Of a stretch of DNA of 64,000 bases, positions 34,263 to 43,329 are shown piece after piece (position 1 is the stretch's first letter; every line of letters starts with the position of its first letter). The translations under genes and the position numbers were made by a program. The DNA is from Bacillus pumilus (GTDB lineage Bacteria > Bacillota > Bacilli > Bacillales > Bacillaceae), in the NCBI RefSeq assembly GCF_024498355.1, contig NZ_CP101833.1, positions 3,081,001 through 3,145,000 of the forward strand, given 5' to 3'. The notes beneath the pieces are model-generated. The model saw only the letters and a program-made list of their open reading frames with translations. It had not been told where the DNA came from and did not search any database.

Positions 34263-34940
34263 TTAAGATTCTTTGAACACTTCAGGTAACACCACAAACA
34301 TGAGCGAGATGCTAAAGCCAATGATCAGTCCGAGCAGTGCCCGTTTTTTCGCTGACATGCCTTTATTGCCTTCATCAAGCACTTGGGCCGGGTCCACAAT
34401 CTTTGCCTGCTTCATTCCGAGCTTTGTAGACTCCAATTCATATAAGAATCGTTCTTTATCCACTTTGGAATCATTGCTGACAGATTCGTCTTCAAGAGCG
34501 GATAACCTACTTTCAATGACCTGCTGCCTTTTGGTAAATAATGCTTTGTCTTGCTTTAGAAATGTATCTGACACCTGCTTCACGACAGCCAAGGCTCGAT
34601 CCTTATCGGCATCTGTGAATGACAGCTGTAATTGTGTATCTGATTGATTGGTAAGGATCAGGCGGTTTTTCACATCCTGCCTTTCTTCTTCCTTTACATC
34701 ACTGAGTGCTTCATTTAGAAATGCATCGCTTTTTAATAGAGATGTCACTTCTGCCATATTGTTATACACCCCGTCATCATATTTACCAAGCGTGAGGGTA
34801 ACAGCGGCTGTGTAACTAGACTGCTGGACTGTTCCTTTGGCAAAAAAGAAACCAAAAGCGCCTAATACGACAGGCAGCAGCACGAGCCAGACGATATACT
34901 TTTTGATTCGCTTCCCTATTCTTAACATGAAACCAGACAT
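34263..34940 (-). CDS. tuaF: Wzz-like teichuronic acid chain-length protein TuaF
   Basis: 225 residues from ATG 34940 (GGGAG 7 nt upstream); B. subtilis 226. Two membrane helices (about 15-35 and 197-217) surround an extracytoplasmic helical region, as in Wzz/Wzc-N polymer length regulators. No kinase domain. Follows tuaE. Confidence 0.86.
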   Translation of the reverse strand: MSGFMLRIGKRIKKYIVWLVLLPVVLGAFGFFFAKGTVQQSSYTAAVTLTLGKYDDGVYNNMAEVTSLLKSDAFLNEALSDVKEEERQDVKNRLILTNQSDTQLQLSFTDADKDRALAVVKQVSDTFLKQDKALFTKRQQVIESRLSALEDESVSNDSKVDKERFLYELESTKLGMKQAKIVDPAQVLDEGNKGMSAKKRALLGLIIGFSISLMFVVLPEVFKES

Positions 34941-35012
34941 GTTCATTCTCCCAACATTGACGTATTTGCTTTTTCACTAGTGTAGCCATACAAGCTCAGC
35001 ACCACACACGAT

Positions 35013-36470
35013 TTACCAAGGCTTGAAACGTTGTTTGTTTTTCAAGATGTTAACCGCTGCGATCACCAGTCCTAAAAATACCCAGTGGAAATATAAATTC
35101 GAGACGGAACTAGGACTGATACTTGAGACGAGAAAGCTCAGCATTGCAGCAAATAGACCTTCAATGATCATTTTTGCTGATCTTGTGTCAGCCCATTGGT
35201 ATTGTTTGTACAGTGTGAACATGAGATAGGCGTACACTGAAATATAGCCTAGCATGACCGCAAAGCCAAAATTCGTCATCACCTCTAGCAGCCAATTGTG
35301 CACTTCAACGACTTGATCTGTATCAAAGATTGAAAAGTGGGCTAAATAGTAAGACACATTACCTGCTCCGACCCCGAAGCCGTATGAATTCGTAAAGAAA
35401 TGCCATGCATTTTTGATCAAATTCGCCCTAGCGATGTTGGACGGGAGTGGTTCACTAAAAGAATGCGCGACCTGAGAAGCGAGAAACAAGTCATAAAAGA
35501 CCGAATAGATCTTGGCCGAAAAGATGGCGATACAGATGACACCAAGTCCGCCTGCTGCGATGAGTGACCACTTTTTTAGAAAGCGCGGCATAAGCAGCCA
35601 CACATAAATAGCCACTCCCGCAAATATGCCAAGCAAGCTGGCGCGGGATTCTGTTAACAAAATGAGATACAGAGCTGAGATTGCGCCTAATAATCCAAAC
35701 GCTTTGATATAACCATTTTTCATTTGACGCATGCACGCCACATATAAGAAAAAGCTAATAGATAAAAACGTCGCAAAGTCATTTTGATTAAAGAATACAG
35801 ATGTAGGATAGTGCTGTTTATACGCTGGCCCAAGATACAATGATGTGTTAGGTAAATGGTTCAAAGTAAAGTGATTATAGAACCCGATCCCCATCACAAA
35901 TACGGTCATGACCAGCCAAATACTATAAAAGGTCACGATTTGATCCATTCGCTGAATGTACATGACCACAAGAAAGACAAACCCGATCCCCATCGCAAGC
36001 AGGGACATATATTTCAGACCGTCTGTAACCGAATGAGCCCAAAGCAGTGAGATGAGCCCGTAAAGAAACCATGCAGCAAAAAAACCGAGAATGCCTTTTA
36101 CACGAATCTGCTGCCACTGTAATATGTACGTCCCCTTATCTCTCATTCGCCATATCAATAAAGCAAAGACGGCAATGAGCATGATTCGGTAGAGGAAAAG
36201 ACTAAAGAACCCGACACTAATAGAAAAGAAAGCGTTATTGAGAAAGGTCAATGCAATTAAAAGGTAGATGGCTGACATGAATACTTGCTCACCATTCATG
36301 TATTGCTTCATCAACACGAGAGCTGCCGTGAGGACCACAAGCAGAACCGGGATTGCCACCATCTTCTTTAACCCAACGGGCTGCGCGGATGCAATTTGTA
36401 CAATCCCTATCCCTGCTGCAAACAAAATACATCCGATCATGATTTGCCATGCTGTTTGTTTCACACTCAT
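35013..36470 (-). CDS. tuaE: O-antigen-polymerase-like protein TuaE
   Basis: 485 residues from ATG 36470, chosen because AGGAGG is 9 nt upstream; the ATG two codons earlier is only 3 nt from it. About twelve helices with the O-antigen ligase/Wzy-type loop (GFGVGAGNVSYYLAHFS, VEVHNWLLEVMTNFG). Probably polymerises teichuronic acid repeats on the outer membrane face. Confidence 0.88.
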   Translation of the reverse strand: MSVKQTAWQIMIGCILFAAGIGIVQIASAQPVGLKKMVAIPVLLVVLTAALVLMKQYMNGEQVFMSAIYLLIALTFLNNAFFSISVGFFSLFLYRIMLIAVFALLIWRMRDKGTYILQWQQIRVKGILGFFAAWFLYGLISLLWAHSVTDGLKYMSLLAMGIGFVFLVVMYIQRMDQIVTFYSIWLVMTVFVMGIGFYNHFTLNHLPNTSLYLGPAYKQHYPTSVFFNQNDFATFLSISFFLYVACMRQMKNGYIKAFGLLGAISALYLILLTESRASLLGIFAGVAIYVWLLMPRFLKKWSLIAAGGLGVICIAIFSAKIYSVFYDLFLASQVAHSFSEPLPSNIARANLIKNAWHFFTNSYGFGVGAGNVSYYLAHFSIFDTDQVVEVHNWLLEVMTNFGFAVMLGYISVYAYLMFTLYKQYQWADTRSAKMIIEGLFAAMLSFLVSSISPSSVSNLYFHWVFLGLVIAAVNILKNKQRFKPW

Positions 36471-36509
36471 ACCCATTTTCCTCCTAAGCCATCCATCCGA
36501 TTTGAGGGA

Positions 36510-37439
36510 TTAAGCCTTTACTTCCTGTTGATAGTAGGAAATGGTACGAGCCAAACCTTCCTGTAAAGTCACGACAGGCTCCCATGCTAAGACTTGTTTC
36601 GTTTCCTCATTCGCCAATGTACTATGCACAATATCTCCTGCACGCTGCGGCTTATAAATCGGTTCAAGATGTGATCTCGTCACTTGCTTCATCGTTTGAA
36701 ACAGCTCATTCACAGTGATGGAATCACCACACGAGACATTTAAACAAACGTTTGATTGGGCTGTTAAAGCCGCAACATTCGCTGCTGCTAGATCTTCTAC
36801 ATAGATGAAATCTCTTGTTTGTTCCCCGTCCCCGAAGATGAAAGGTGCTTCATGCTTTGCAAACTTATCAGAGAAAATAGAGACAACCCCGCCTTCGCCA
36901 AGTGCATCTTGGCGCGGACCATATACATTGCTGTATCGCAGAATACAATAGTCCACATCATAGAGTGCTTTTGACATTTCTAAGTATCGCTCTACTGTGA
37001 GCTTTGCTAAGCCATAAGGTGAACCAGGCTGCAGCCGGTGAGCGGTGTCCACTGGCAGATAAATTGGGTCTCCATAGACAGCAGCCGATGAGGCAAATAT
37101 CACCTTCTTGACACCAATCTCTGAAGCAGCTTTGATCACATGCAGAGATCCTTTAATATTCACTTCCTGATCATATATATAATCTTTGACCGATACTGCG
37201 ACACTTACCTGTGCAGCAAGATGAATGATGTAGTCTGGTGCGATTTGTTTGATGATTTCAACCACTTCTGGTTTTGTTATATCCTCTTCAATACATTGAA
37301 CAGATAAATGGGCAATATTTTCCTTACTACCTGTCGAAAAATTATCAAGCACGATGGCCTCATATCCTTTTTCTATTAATTTTTCAACAGTATGTGAACC
37401 TATAAATCCACTACCTCCAGTAACCAATACTTTCTTCAT
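36510..37439 (-). CDS. NAD-dependent sugar-nucleotide epimerase inserted in the tua operon
   Basis: 309 residues of the extended SDR family. NAD site VTGGSGFIGSHTVEKL, SSAAVYGDP, catalytic YGLAK (Tyr-X3-Lys), and a GDGEQTRDFIYVEDLA signature of GalE/UDP-uronate or UDP-GlcNAc 4-epimerases. It stands between tuaD and tuaE, where B. subtilis 168 has no gene. Since TuaD makes UDP-glucuronate, this enzyme may convert it to UDP-galacturonate; or it may make UDP-GalNAc from UDP-GlcNAc. The substrate cannot be settled from sequence. Same strand and 17-40-nt gaps, so part of the operon. Confidence 0.85.
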   Translation of the reverse strand: MKKVLVTGGSGFIGSHTVEKLIEKGYEAIVLDNFSTGSKENIAHLSVQCIEEDITKPEVVEIIKQIAPDYIIHLAAQVSVAVSVKDYIYDQEVNIKGSLHVIKAASEIGVKKVIFASSAAVYGDPIYLPVDTAHRLQPGSPYGLAKLTVERYLEMSKALYDVDYCILRYSNVYGPRQDALGEGGVVSIFSDKFAKHEAPFIFGDGEQTRDFIYVEDLAAANVAALTAQSNVCLNVSCGDSITVNELFQTMKQVTRSHLEPIYKPQRAGDIVHSTLANEETKQVLAWEPVVTLQEGLARTISYYQQEVKA

Positions 37440-37456
37440 CCAAGTTTCCTCCTAAA

Positions 37457-38791
37457 TCAAGCTTCTAATAACATCTTAACATCCTGTACATGCGGACGAC
37501 CGATTGAATGATAAATAAAGCCGTTTTTTCTCATTTGATCTGGTTCAAATACATTGCGTCCATCGATGATGACTGGACGTTGAAGAAGACTTCTGACTTT
37601 CTCCATATCCATTTTTAACACTTCTTCCCATTCAGTCAAGATTAAACAGGCATCTGAATTCTCTATTGTTTGATATAGATTGTTGCTAAATATCGTCTGG
37701 TTTCCCAGGATCTCCTTCGCTTCTAAGTGAGCAATGGGATCGTAAGCTTTTACGTTAGCTCCCAGATCTTGTAGCATAGGAATAATATCAAGGGCTGGAG
37801 AGGATCTCAAATCATTTGTATTAGGTTTAAATGCCAATCCTAATACCGAAATGGTTTTTCCCTTTATTTCACCATAGACATCCATCAATTTTTTTACAAG
37901 GTACGCTCGTTGATGTGTATTTGTTTCAACAACTGATTCAATTAGTTTAAAACGATAGCCTACTGTTTCAGCTATTTTTAAAAGTGCCTTGGTATCTTTC
38001 GGGAAACAGGAACCTCCAAATCCCACTCCAGCTTTTAAAAATTTCTGCCCAATCCGGCTATCTAGGCCAACACCTTCTGATACTTTCTCAACATCCGCCC
38101 CCACTCGATCACAAATGTTGGCAATATCATTGATAAAGGAAATTTTGGTTGCAAGCATCGCATTTGCAGCGTATTTAATCATCTCTGCACTTTCTAAATT
38201 GGTTTCGACCACTGCTGTTTGAAATGGTTCATGTAACTCCTTAATGATCTCCAATGCATGAGAACTTGTAGACCCTATGACAACTCGCTCCATATTCATC
38301 GTGTCTTTAATCGCAGAGCCTTCTCGAAGGAACTCTGGATTGGATACGACGTCAAAAGGATATTTACTGCGTGACGCCTTTTCGACAATGGCTTGAACAA
38401 GGCGGCCTGTTCCAACTGGCACGGTGCTTTTATTGACGATGATTTTATAGCCATTTAAGTGTTCACCGATCGTTTGAGCGACGGCTTTCACGTAAGTTAA
38501 ATCCGCTTCACCCTGTGGTGTCATCGGTGTCCCTACAGCAATATAGATAATCTCTGATTCCCGGATCGCGGCAGGAATATTGGTTGTAAAACACAGTCTT
38601 CCTGCTTCTGTATTCTTTTCAATCAATTCCTTTAAACCCGGTTCATAAATGGGAACGACACCACTTTTTAAGCTGTTGATTTTTGATTCATCGATGTCAC
38701 AGCAGATGACGCGATTTCCGATATCAGCAAAACAAGTACCCGATACTAACCCGACATACCCTGTTCCAATCACAGCAATTTTCTTCAACAT
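37457..38791 (-). CDS. tuaD: UDP-glucose 6-dehydrogenase TuaD
   Basis: 444 residues. NAD-binding IGTGYVGLVSGTCFADIG, catalytic Cys in GVGFGGSCFPKDTKAL (near residue 260), LGLAFKPNTNDLRSSPA in the C-terminal domain. Oxidises UDP-glucose to UDP-glucuronate, the uronic acid donor for teichuronic acid. GAGAGG lies 7 nt before ATG. GtaB, encoded at 49.9-50.8 kb, makes its substrate. Confidence 0.95.
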   Translation of the reverse strand: MLKKIAVIGTGYVGLVSGTCFADIGNRVICCDIDESKINSLKSGVVPIYEPGLKELIEKNTEAGRLCFTTNIPAAIRESEIIYIAVGTPMTPQGEADLTYVKAVAQTIGEHLNGYKIIVNKSTVPVGTGRLVQAIVEKASRSKYPFDVVSNPEFLREGSAIKDTMNMERVVIGSTSSHALEIIKELHEPFQTAVVETNLESAEMIKYAANAMLATKISFINDIANICDRVGADVEKVSEGVGLDSRIGQKFLKAGVGFGGSCFPKDTKALLKIAETVGYRFKLIESVVETNTHQRAYLVKKLMDVYGEIKGKTISVLGLAFKPNTNDLRSSPALDIIPMLQDLGANVKAYDPIAHLEAKEILGNQTIFSNNLYQTIENSDACLILTEWEEVLKMDMEKVRSLLQRPVIIDGRNVFEPDQMRKNGFIYHSIGRPHVQDVKMLLEA

Positions 38792-38841
38792 TTTTCATCC
38801 TCTCAGTAAAAGCATATTGACCGTTCCAAGCTGTTGATCTA

Positions 38842-40047
38842 TCATTCTTTGCACATTTCATACTGTTTAAACGATGGATATTGATTGAGCACCTTTTCAT
38901 ATTGCTGAATGAGATGCTTCGCATTATTTGTTGATGAATATTCTGTATGAACAATTTCATGAAGATCGTTCTTTACTTTCTCACTCCATTTGTTTTCATA
39001 TAGGTAGGCGTGAATGGCCTCTTTTAGCTGACTCGTTGAACGTGGTTCAATGAGCAGGTGTTGATAGGTAGAAAATAATGATGGGAGACCACCAACTCGT
39101 GTTGCAATGACAGGTACTTTTAAAGCGAGCGCCTCAAGGACGACGGTCGGCATTCCTTCACTATAGGAAGGAAGTGCAAACAGATCGGCTGCCATCAAGT
39201 AGTCTTTCACCTGATCGTTTGGCACCTGCCCTGGGAGTAAAATCGATTCCCCAGCCCGTTCGGTCAGCTCCTTTGCAAGTGGGCCCTTTCCGACAAAGAC
39301 CACTTTCACACCATCCATCCCACTGACAGCATCAGCTAATTCAAGTAAGCCTTTCTCTTTCACTAAGCGCCCCACGAAGACAATTAGCTTTTCGTGAAGC
39401 GGTAAGCCTAACTGCTTTCTGATGTCTTCTTGATCTCCATCCGTTTTAGAAAATGACTTGAGCGGAATACCGAGTGGGAGAAATTGCGCTTCCACCTTTG
39501 TCATATCATGTGTCTTTTTTGCCAGCTCCTCACTCACTGTCAGCACAGCAGATGCCTGTTTCAACGCTGTTTCAAAGGCTGTGAAAGCTCCTTTGCTATA
39601 GCTCGGATACACGTTCACATCACTGCCGTGTAAGGTCAGAAGATAAGGGATATGCGCTTCTTTTTGGATCACAGCCGCCGCTCCGCCAGACGGCATGGCA
39701 AAGTGTGCATGGATAAAATCTGGTGACAGCTGATGACGCTGCATTGTGCGCAGAACAGAATCCGCTATTCGTTTACTCGGCTGTGCCCATTTCAGCTGTC
39801 CAGGTAACGCTGTATAGGGCGGCCTGTAAACCGTCACTCCGCACCGCACTTCCTGTTCGGGAATATCTTTTTTCTGCCGATAGGATGCCTTGAGCATCCG
39901 CAAGACGGGCGGATTCACTGGATTGGGACAAAGGACGGTCACTTCAATTCCTTGTTTGATCAGCTCCTGCACTTGTGTTTCGTGAAAGACACCCTCACTC
40001 GGATGTTTTTCACTAGGATATACACTTGTCAGCCATAGCACCTTCAT
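38842..40047 (-). CDS. tuaC: Teichuronic acid GT4 glycosyltransferase TuaC
   Basis: 401 residues from ATG 40047, which overlaps the tuaB stop (ATGA); the longer open frame runs into tuaB. GT4: N-terminal LWLTSVYPSEKHPSEGVF, LHGSDVNVYPSY, C-terminal FVGRLVKEKGLLELADAV and PSYSEGMPTVVLEALALKVP (EX7E-type donor site). Transfers a sugar to the lipid-linked repeat. Confidence 0.88.
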   Translation of the reverse strand: MKVLWLTSVYPSEKHPSEGVFHETQVQELIKQGIEVTVLCPNPVNPPVLRMLKASYRQKKDIPEQEVRCGVTVYRPPYTALPGQLKWAQPSKRIADSVLRTMQRHQLSPDFIHAHFAMPSGGAAAVIQKEAHIPYLLTLHGSDVNVYPSYSKGAFTAFETALKQASAVLTVSEELAKKTHDMTKVEAQFLPLGIPLKSFSKTDGDQEDIRKQLGLPLHEKLIVFVGRLVKEKGLLELADAVSGMDGVKVVFVGKGPLAKELTERAGESILLPGQVPNDQVKDYLMAADLFALPSYSEGMPTVVLEALALKVPVIATRVGGLPSLFSTYQHLLIEPRSTSQLKEAIHAYLYENKWSEKVKNDLHEIVHTEYSSTNNAKHLIQQYEKVLNQYPSFKQYEMCKE

Positions 40048-41495
40048 GACGAACGACCTCTTCTCAATAATTTGCCTGCAATCTGTGGATACATTTTGAC
40101 GAGCAGCAGGCCATACAAAGCAGCACTTAAACAAACAGTCAGTAATAATTGAAGCGAAATATCAGCTGACGTCAGCTTCATCCCTTGATGTAAAGCTACC
40201 GCACAGGCGGCCATCAATAGCGTCATGACAGCAGGCTTTCCGAGTGATTTCAAATACACCTTCATATCAAGCTGAATGACATAGGCCATCAGCCATCTGC
40301 CAACAATGAAATTCAGCAGGCTGACACCTGAGTAAATCCAAGCCACCGTCAACAGACTGCCTGTGCTGACTCCTGCATATAACGCACATCCATAAACGAT
40401 GAGCATCCCCGTATCCCAATAAAAGGCCAAGTCCGCTCTCCCTTTTGCAAGGAGTATTGAACCGTTTGGATTCATGAGCACACGCAGTAGTCCGACTATG
40501 CACAAAATATTGAGAACCGGAACTGCCACTAGCCATTTCTCTCCAAACACAACTTCTATAAAGCTATCTGATACGGCAGCAAGGCCGATTAATAACGGAA
40601 AACTAATCAAGGCGAGCATATTCGTCATACTTAGGAAGCCCTCGCGCAGCATGGAGTGATCACGCTGACTTTTTGCAAAAACAGGGAAAGCCACCCTCGT
40701 CACAATCGGATTAATTTTCAGCACAGGAATCGTCACAATTTGATAAGCCAAGCTGTAAATACCTAACGCCTCCGCTCCAAGAAACCGGCCGATTAAAATC
40801 ATGTCAATGTTCGATCCTGCCCGATTGACGAGCCTTGATGCCAGCTGGAAAGCGCCGAATGAGAAAAACTCTTTCACTTCTCCTATTGCAAAGACTGGTG
40901 CTGGACGCCACTTCTTCCAATAAGCCGCTGCATACAATAGACCTTTACTTGATTGCAGCAACACTTGAGAGATGACATAGGCAACAATCGGATTGATGAA
41001 AAAAGCTAAAGCGAATAAAACGAGCAGCGATATGATGGCCGCAATGGCTTCAATGGTACTTAATGTTTTAAAAGCTAAATCTTTTTGCATCATATATTGG
41101 TATTGCTGGCCAATTGGTGCAATGAGAAACATCATCGATAATAGCTTGAGCAGTCCTTCTAGCTCAGGACGGGCATAAAAGGCGGCAATCATTGGGCTTG
41201 CAAGGATAAGTAAACAAAACAAGACAAGACCTGTGAGTAAGTTGATCCAATATAATGTTGATAATTGACGTTCCGTTGTTTGTTCCTTTTGAATGATCGC
41301 TGCACCGATGCCTAGATCAAGTAAAATTTGCGTAAATATTGTGACAGTTGTGATCATGCCAACGAGCCCAAACTCTTTAAGTGACATCACGTTCCCTAGA
41401 AAGGCGAACTGTGCAATTTGGATGATGGTAATGATCAATGCGGACAAGCTTGTCCATTTTGCCCCGCCTAGCATGCGATTTTTCATACTTGCCAT
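40044..41495 (-). CDS. tuaB: Wzx-like teichuronic acid flippase TuaB
   Basis: 483 residues (B. subtilis 483), about twelve to fourteen helices of the MOP/polysaccharide-export type (LGGAKWTSLSALIITIIQIA, QILLDLGIGAAIIQ). It should flip the lipid-linked repeat unit across the membrane. Second gene of the tua operon. Confidence 0.9.
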   Translation of the reverse strand: MASMKNRMLGGAKWTSLSALIITIIQIAQFAFLGNVMSLKEFGLVGMITTVTIFTQILLDLGIGAAIIQKEQTTERQLSTLYWINLLTGLVLFCLLILASPMIAAFYARPELEGLLKLLSMMFLIAPIGQQYQYMMQKDLAFKTLSTIEAIAAIISLLVLFALAFFINPIVAYVISQVLLQSSKGLLYAAAYWKKWRPAPVFAIGEVKEFFSFGAFQLASRLVNRAGSNIDMILIGRFLGAEALGIYSLAYQIVTIPVLKINPIVTRVAFPVFAKSQRDHSMLREGFLSMTNMLALISFPLLIGLAAVSDSFIEVVFGEKWLVAVPVLNILCIVGLLRVLMNPNGSILLAKGRADLAFYWDTGMLIVYGCALYAGVSTGSLLTVAWIYSGVSLLNFIVGRWLMAYVIQLDMKVYLKSLGKPAVMTLLMAACAVALHQGMKLTSADISLQLLLTVCLSAALYGLLLVKMYPQIAGKLLRRGRSS

Positions 41496-41513
41496 TTCTC
41501 TTCCCTACTTTAC

Positions 41514-42173
41514 TTATCTGGCTCCGTCACCAGTCATGATGACTTTTAACGTTTTTACCATAATCTTCGTGTCAAGAGAAAATGTCAAGTTTTGAATATA
41601 CTGTAAGTCATGTGATAACTTTTCACTTGGACTCATTTCATATCCTCCATTTACTTGAGCAAGGCCTGTCAGCCCCGGCTTCACCGCCAGCCTTTTTGTA
41701 AAGCCTGGAATCGTGCGGTTAAATTCTGCGGTAAACATTGGTCTTTCCGGCCGCGGACCTACGATACTCATTTCTCCTTTTAACACGTTGATAAATTGTG
41801 GCAGTTCATCAATTCTTGTTTTACGGATGAATGCCCCCACTTTGGTGATACGCGGGTCATTTTTTTGGGCCCATTTCGCTCCTCCGCTTTCTGCGTCGGT
41901 TCTCATCGATCTGAGCTTCCATAATTGAAAGTAAACACCGTCTTTCCCGACCCTTTCCTGCATATAAAAGGCTGGTCCCGGTGTTTCTAACTTAATCAAA
42001 AGGGCAAACAGCAAAATGATTGGCGTACTCAAAATCAATCCGATGAACGAGAACACTAAATCTATGACACGTTTTGCAAATAAATAACGAACCATATGTT
42101 CTGTTAAGGCAAAAGAGTGGTTTCGTCTCACTTCATATTCTCTATAAAGATTCATCGCTTTCTCTGCGCTCAC
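41514..42173 (-). CDS. tuaA: Undecaprenyl-phosphate sugar-1-phosphate transferase TuaA
   Basis: 219 residues from GTG 42173 (GAGGTG 7 nt upstream); B. subtilis 217. One N-terminal helix/hairpin (about 30-55), then the bacterial sugar-transferase core: [47 protein letters not shown]. Starts the teichuronic acid repeat on the lipid carrier. First gene of the operon; PhoP-type boxes lie 70-120 nt upstream. Confidence 0.92.
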   Translation of the reverse strand: MSAEKAMNLYREYEVRRNHSFALTEHMVRYLFAKRVIDLVFSFIGLILSTPIILLFALLIKLETPGPAFYMQERVGKDGVYFQLWKLRSMRTDAESGGAKWAQKNDPRITKVGAFIRKTRIDELPQFINVLKGEMSIVGPRPERPMFTAEFNRTIPGFTKRLAVKPGLTGLAQVNGGYEMSPSEKLSHDLQYIQNLTFSLDTKIMVKTLKVIMTGDGAR

Positions 42174-42246
42174 TGACCTGCACCTCACCATTCAAAGTAG
42201 TTGTTGTGTAAAGAGATGTTCTATGAAAGTCAGTTTAGCAGAGCAA

Positions 42247-42294
42247 CATTAAGCAAATGTAAATGGGCTGTTAAGTCTTGTAAAATTGTGTTAA
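42247..42294 (-). promoter_or_regulatory. PhoP-type tandem boxes upstream of tuaA
   Basis: Minus strand: TTAACA, TTTACA, TTAACA, TTTACA, TTAATG starting at steps of 10, 10, 11 and 11 nt. This matches the TT(A/T)ACA repeats spaced one helical turn apart that bind phosphorylated PhoP. In B. subtilis tuaA is strongly PhoP-induced in phosphate limitation, replacing teichoic acid by phosphate-free teichuronic acid. Confidence 0.85.
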
Positions 42295-42328
42295 GAATGT
42301 GCACTTATATCAAGTTATGCCCTTTTAA

Positions 42329-42361
42329 ACGTAAAAAAGACCCGCAATTCTGCGGGTCTAC
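42329..42361 (-). terminator. Terminator of the lytA-paralogue gene
   Basis: Minus strand: AGACCCGCA, 4-nt loop, TGCGGGTCT, then TTTTT. Confidence 0.9.
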
Positions 42362-42372
42362 GGGTGTTCTCT

Positions 42373-42921
42373 TTATTTTGCCTTTACGGATTCGATTGTT
42401 TTGAGTCTGAGTGTTCCGTTTGCATCTTTTGTATAGGTTACTTTCACTTTTGATTCTTCTTTCAAGCTGTTTACTTGTTTAGAAAATGTATTTCCAAATT
42501 GAATGGCTACTTCTTTTCCATCAATGTTGACAGCAATGGTATGTCCATCAGCCAAACCGACATATGTGCCTTCTTTGGTGACTTCTTTTTTTGTTGTGGA
42601 CTCAGCTTTTGATTGATCCTTCGCAGGTTCTTCTTTTGTGATTTCTTTACTTGAGCTTTCTTTTGCATCTTCATTGGATTGACCTGCTTGGTCTTCTGTT
42701 TTAGCAGCCGTTTCTTTGCTTTGATCGTCTGTTTTTTCACTTGCAGACTTATCTTCCGTTTTTTCGTCTGATGCATTTTCTTTGTTTTGATCAGCCGCTT
42801 CAGTTGTTTCTTTTTTGCTGTTATCCGTATTGTTGTCGTTTGATTGATTTGTTGTGCCGCATGCTGTAAGCACTACACCTAGAAGCAATACTAAAAACGG
42901 CATTGTGATTAATTTTTTCAA
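42373..42921 (-). CDS. LytA-like lipoprotein with long charged linker
   Basis: 182 residues from TTG 42921 with GAGGTG 6 nt upstream; the 64 extra residues of the longer frame lack a start site and destroy the signal peptide. Lipoprotein signal with lipobox LTAC|G. Residues about 25-115 are almost entirely Lys, Glu, Asp, Ser, Thr, Gln and Asn (low complexity). The C-terminal ~65 residues start TYVGLADGHTIAVNIDGKEV and end in VKVTYTKDANGTLRLKTIES, matching the folded part of LytA at 46976-47299. A duplicated LytA with a wall-spanning spacer seems likely. Own promoter (extended -10) and terminator: a separate unit between lytC and tuaA. Confidence 0.8.
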   Translation of the reverse strand: MKKLITMPFLVLLLGVVLTACGTTNQSNDNNTDNSKKETTEAADQNKENASDEKTEDKSASEKTDDQSKETAAKTEDQAGQSNEDAKESSSKEITKEEPAKDQSKAESTTKKEVTKEGTYVGLADGHTIAVNIDGKEVAIQFGNTFSKQVNSLKEESKVKVTYTKDANGTLRLKTIESVKAK

Positions 42922-42999
42922 TATTGTCACCTCTTCATGATTTGTCGATTTGCTGTTATCGGAAGGTAAACACGTAAAAAAGCTACCCTCTATGTTTCG

Positions 43000-43008
43000 A
43001 TTATAACA
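43000..43008 (-). promoter_or_regulatory. Extended -10 promoter of the lytA paralogue
   Basis: Minus strand TGTTATAAT, a perfect extended -10, 79 nt before the TTG start. No good -35 at 16-17 nt (TTTCAA is 3/6). Confidence 0.6.
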
Positions 43009-43011
43009 AAA

Positions 43012-43260
43012 ATAGCCTAAATTGAAATGTATTTTTAACTTGACATACAAATGGTCGTTTTCATTTTCATCAAAGTAAGTGGAAACACTCCTGTTTGACC
43101 ACTGACCCTCCATGGATCAATCTAGGCAGGTTATCCTCGTCACTGTCTGTTGCGCTCATACAGAGTTGTGTGCACGATTAGTAAAGACATTTGATAGCCT
43201 ATGAAGACCGCATCCTTAGAGTGAATCCTTCATCCTAGAACCACTTCATATACCATTGAT
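43012..43260. other. Intergenic region without a gene
   Basis: About 250 nt between the promoter of the lytA paralogue and the lytC terminator. No open frame with a ribosome-binding site and no strong hairpin noticed. Confidence 0.55.
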
Positions 43261-43298
43261 AAAAAAGGCTGCCGAGAGACGTTCTCGAGCAGCCTAAG
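43261..43298 (-). terminator. Terminator of lytABC
   Basis: Minus strand: AGGCTGC-TCGAGA ... TCTCG-GCAGCCT with an inner and an outer stem, followed by TTTTTT. Confidence 0.9.
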
Positions 43299-43329
43299 AG
43301 GAGTATCTTAGCCACCCCTCATGTTTTTC

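Noticed and set aside
42507..42776. Lys-rich open frame overlapping the LytA paralogue
   Set aside because: Alternate-frame shadow of the low-complexity linker.
42922..43113. Longer N-terminus for the LytA paralogue
   Set aside because: The added residues cover the promoter and the upstream region; the lipoprotein signal starts at the TTG.
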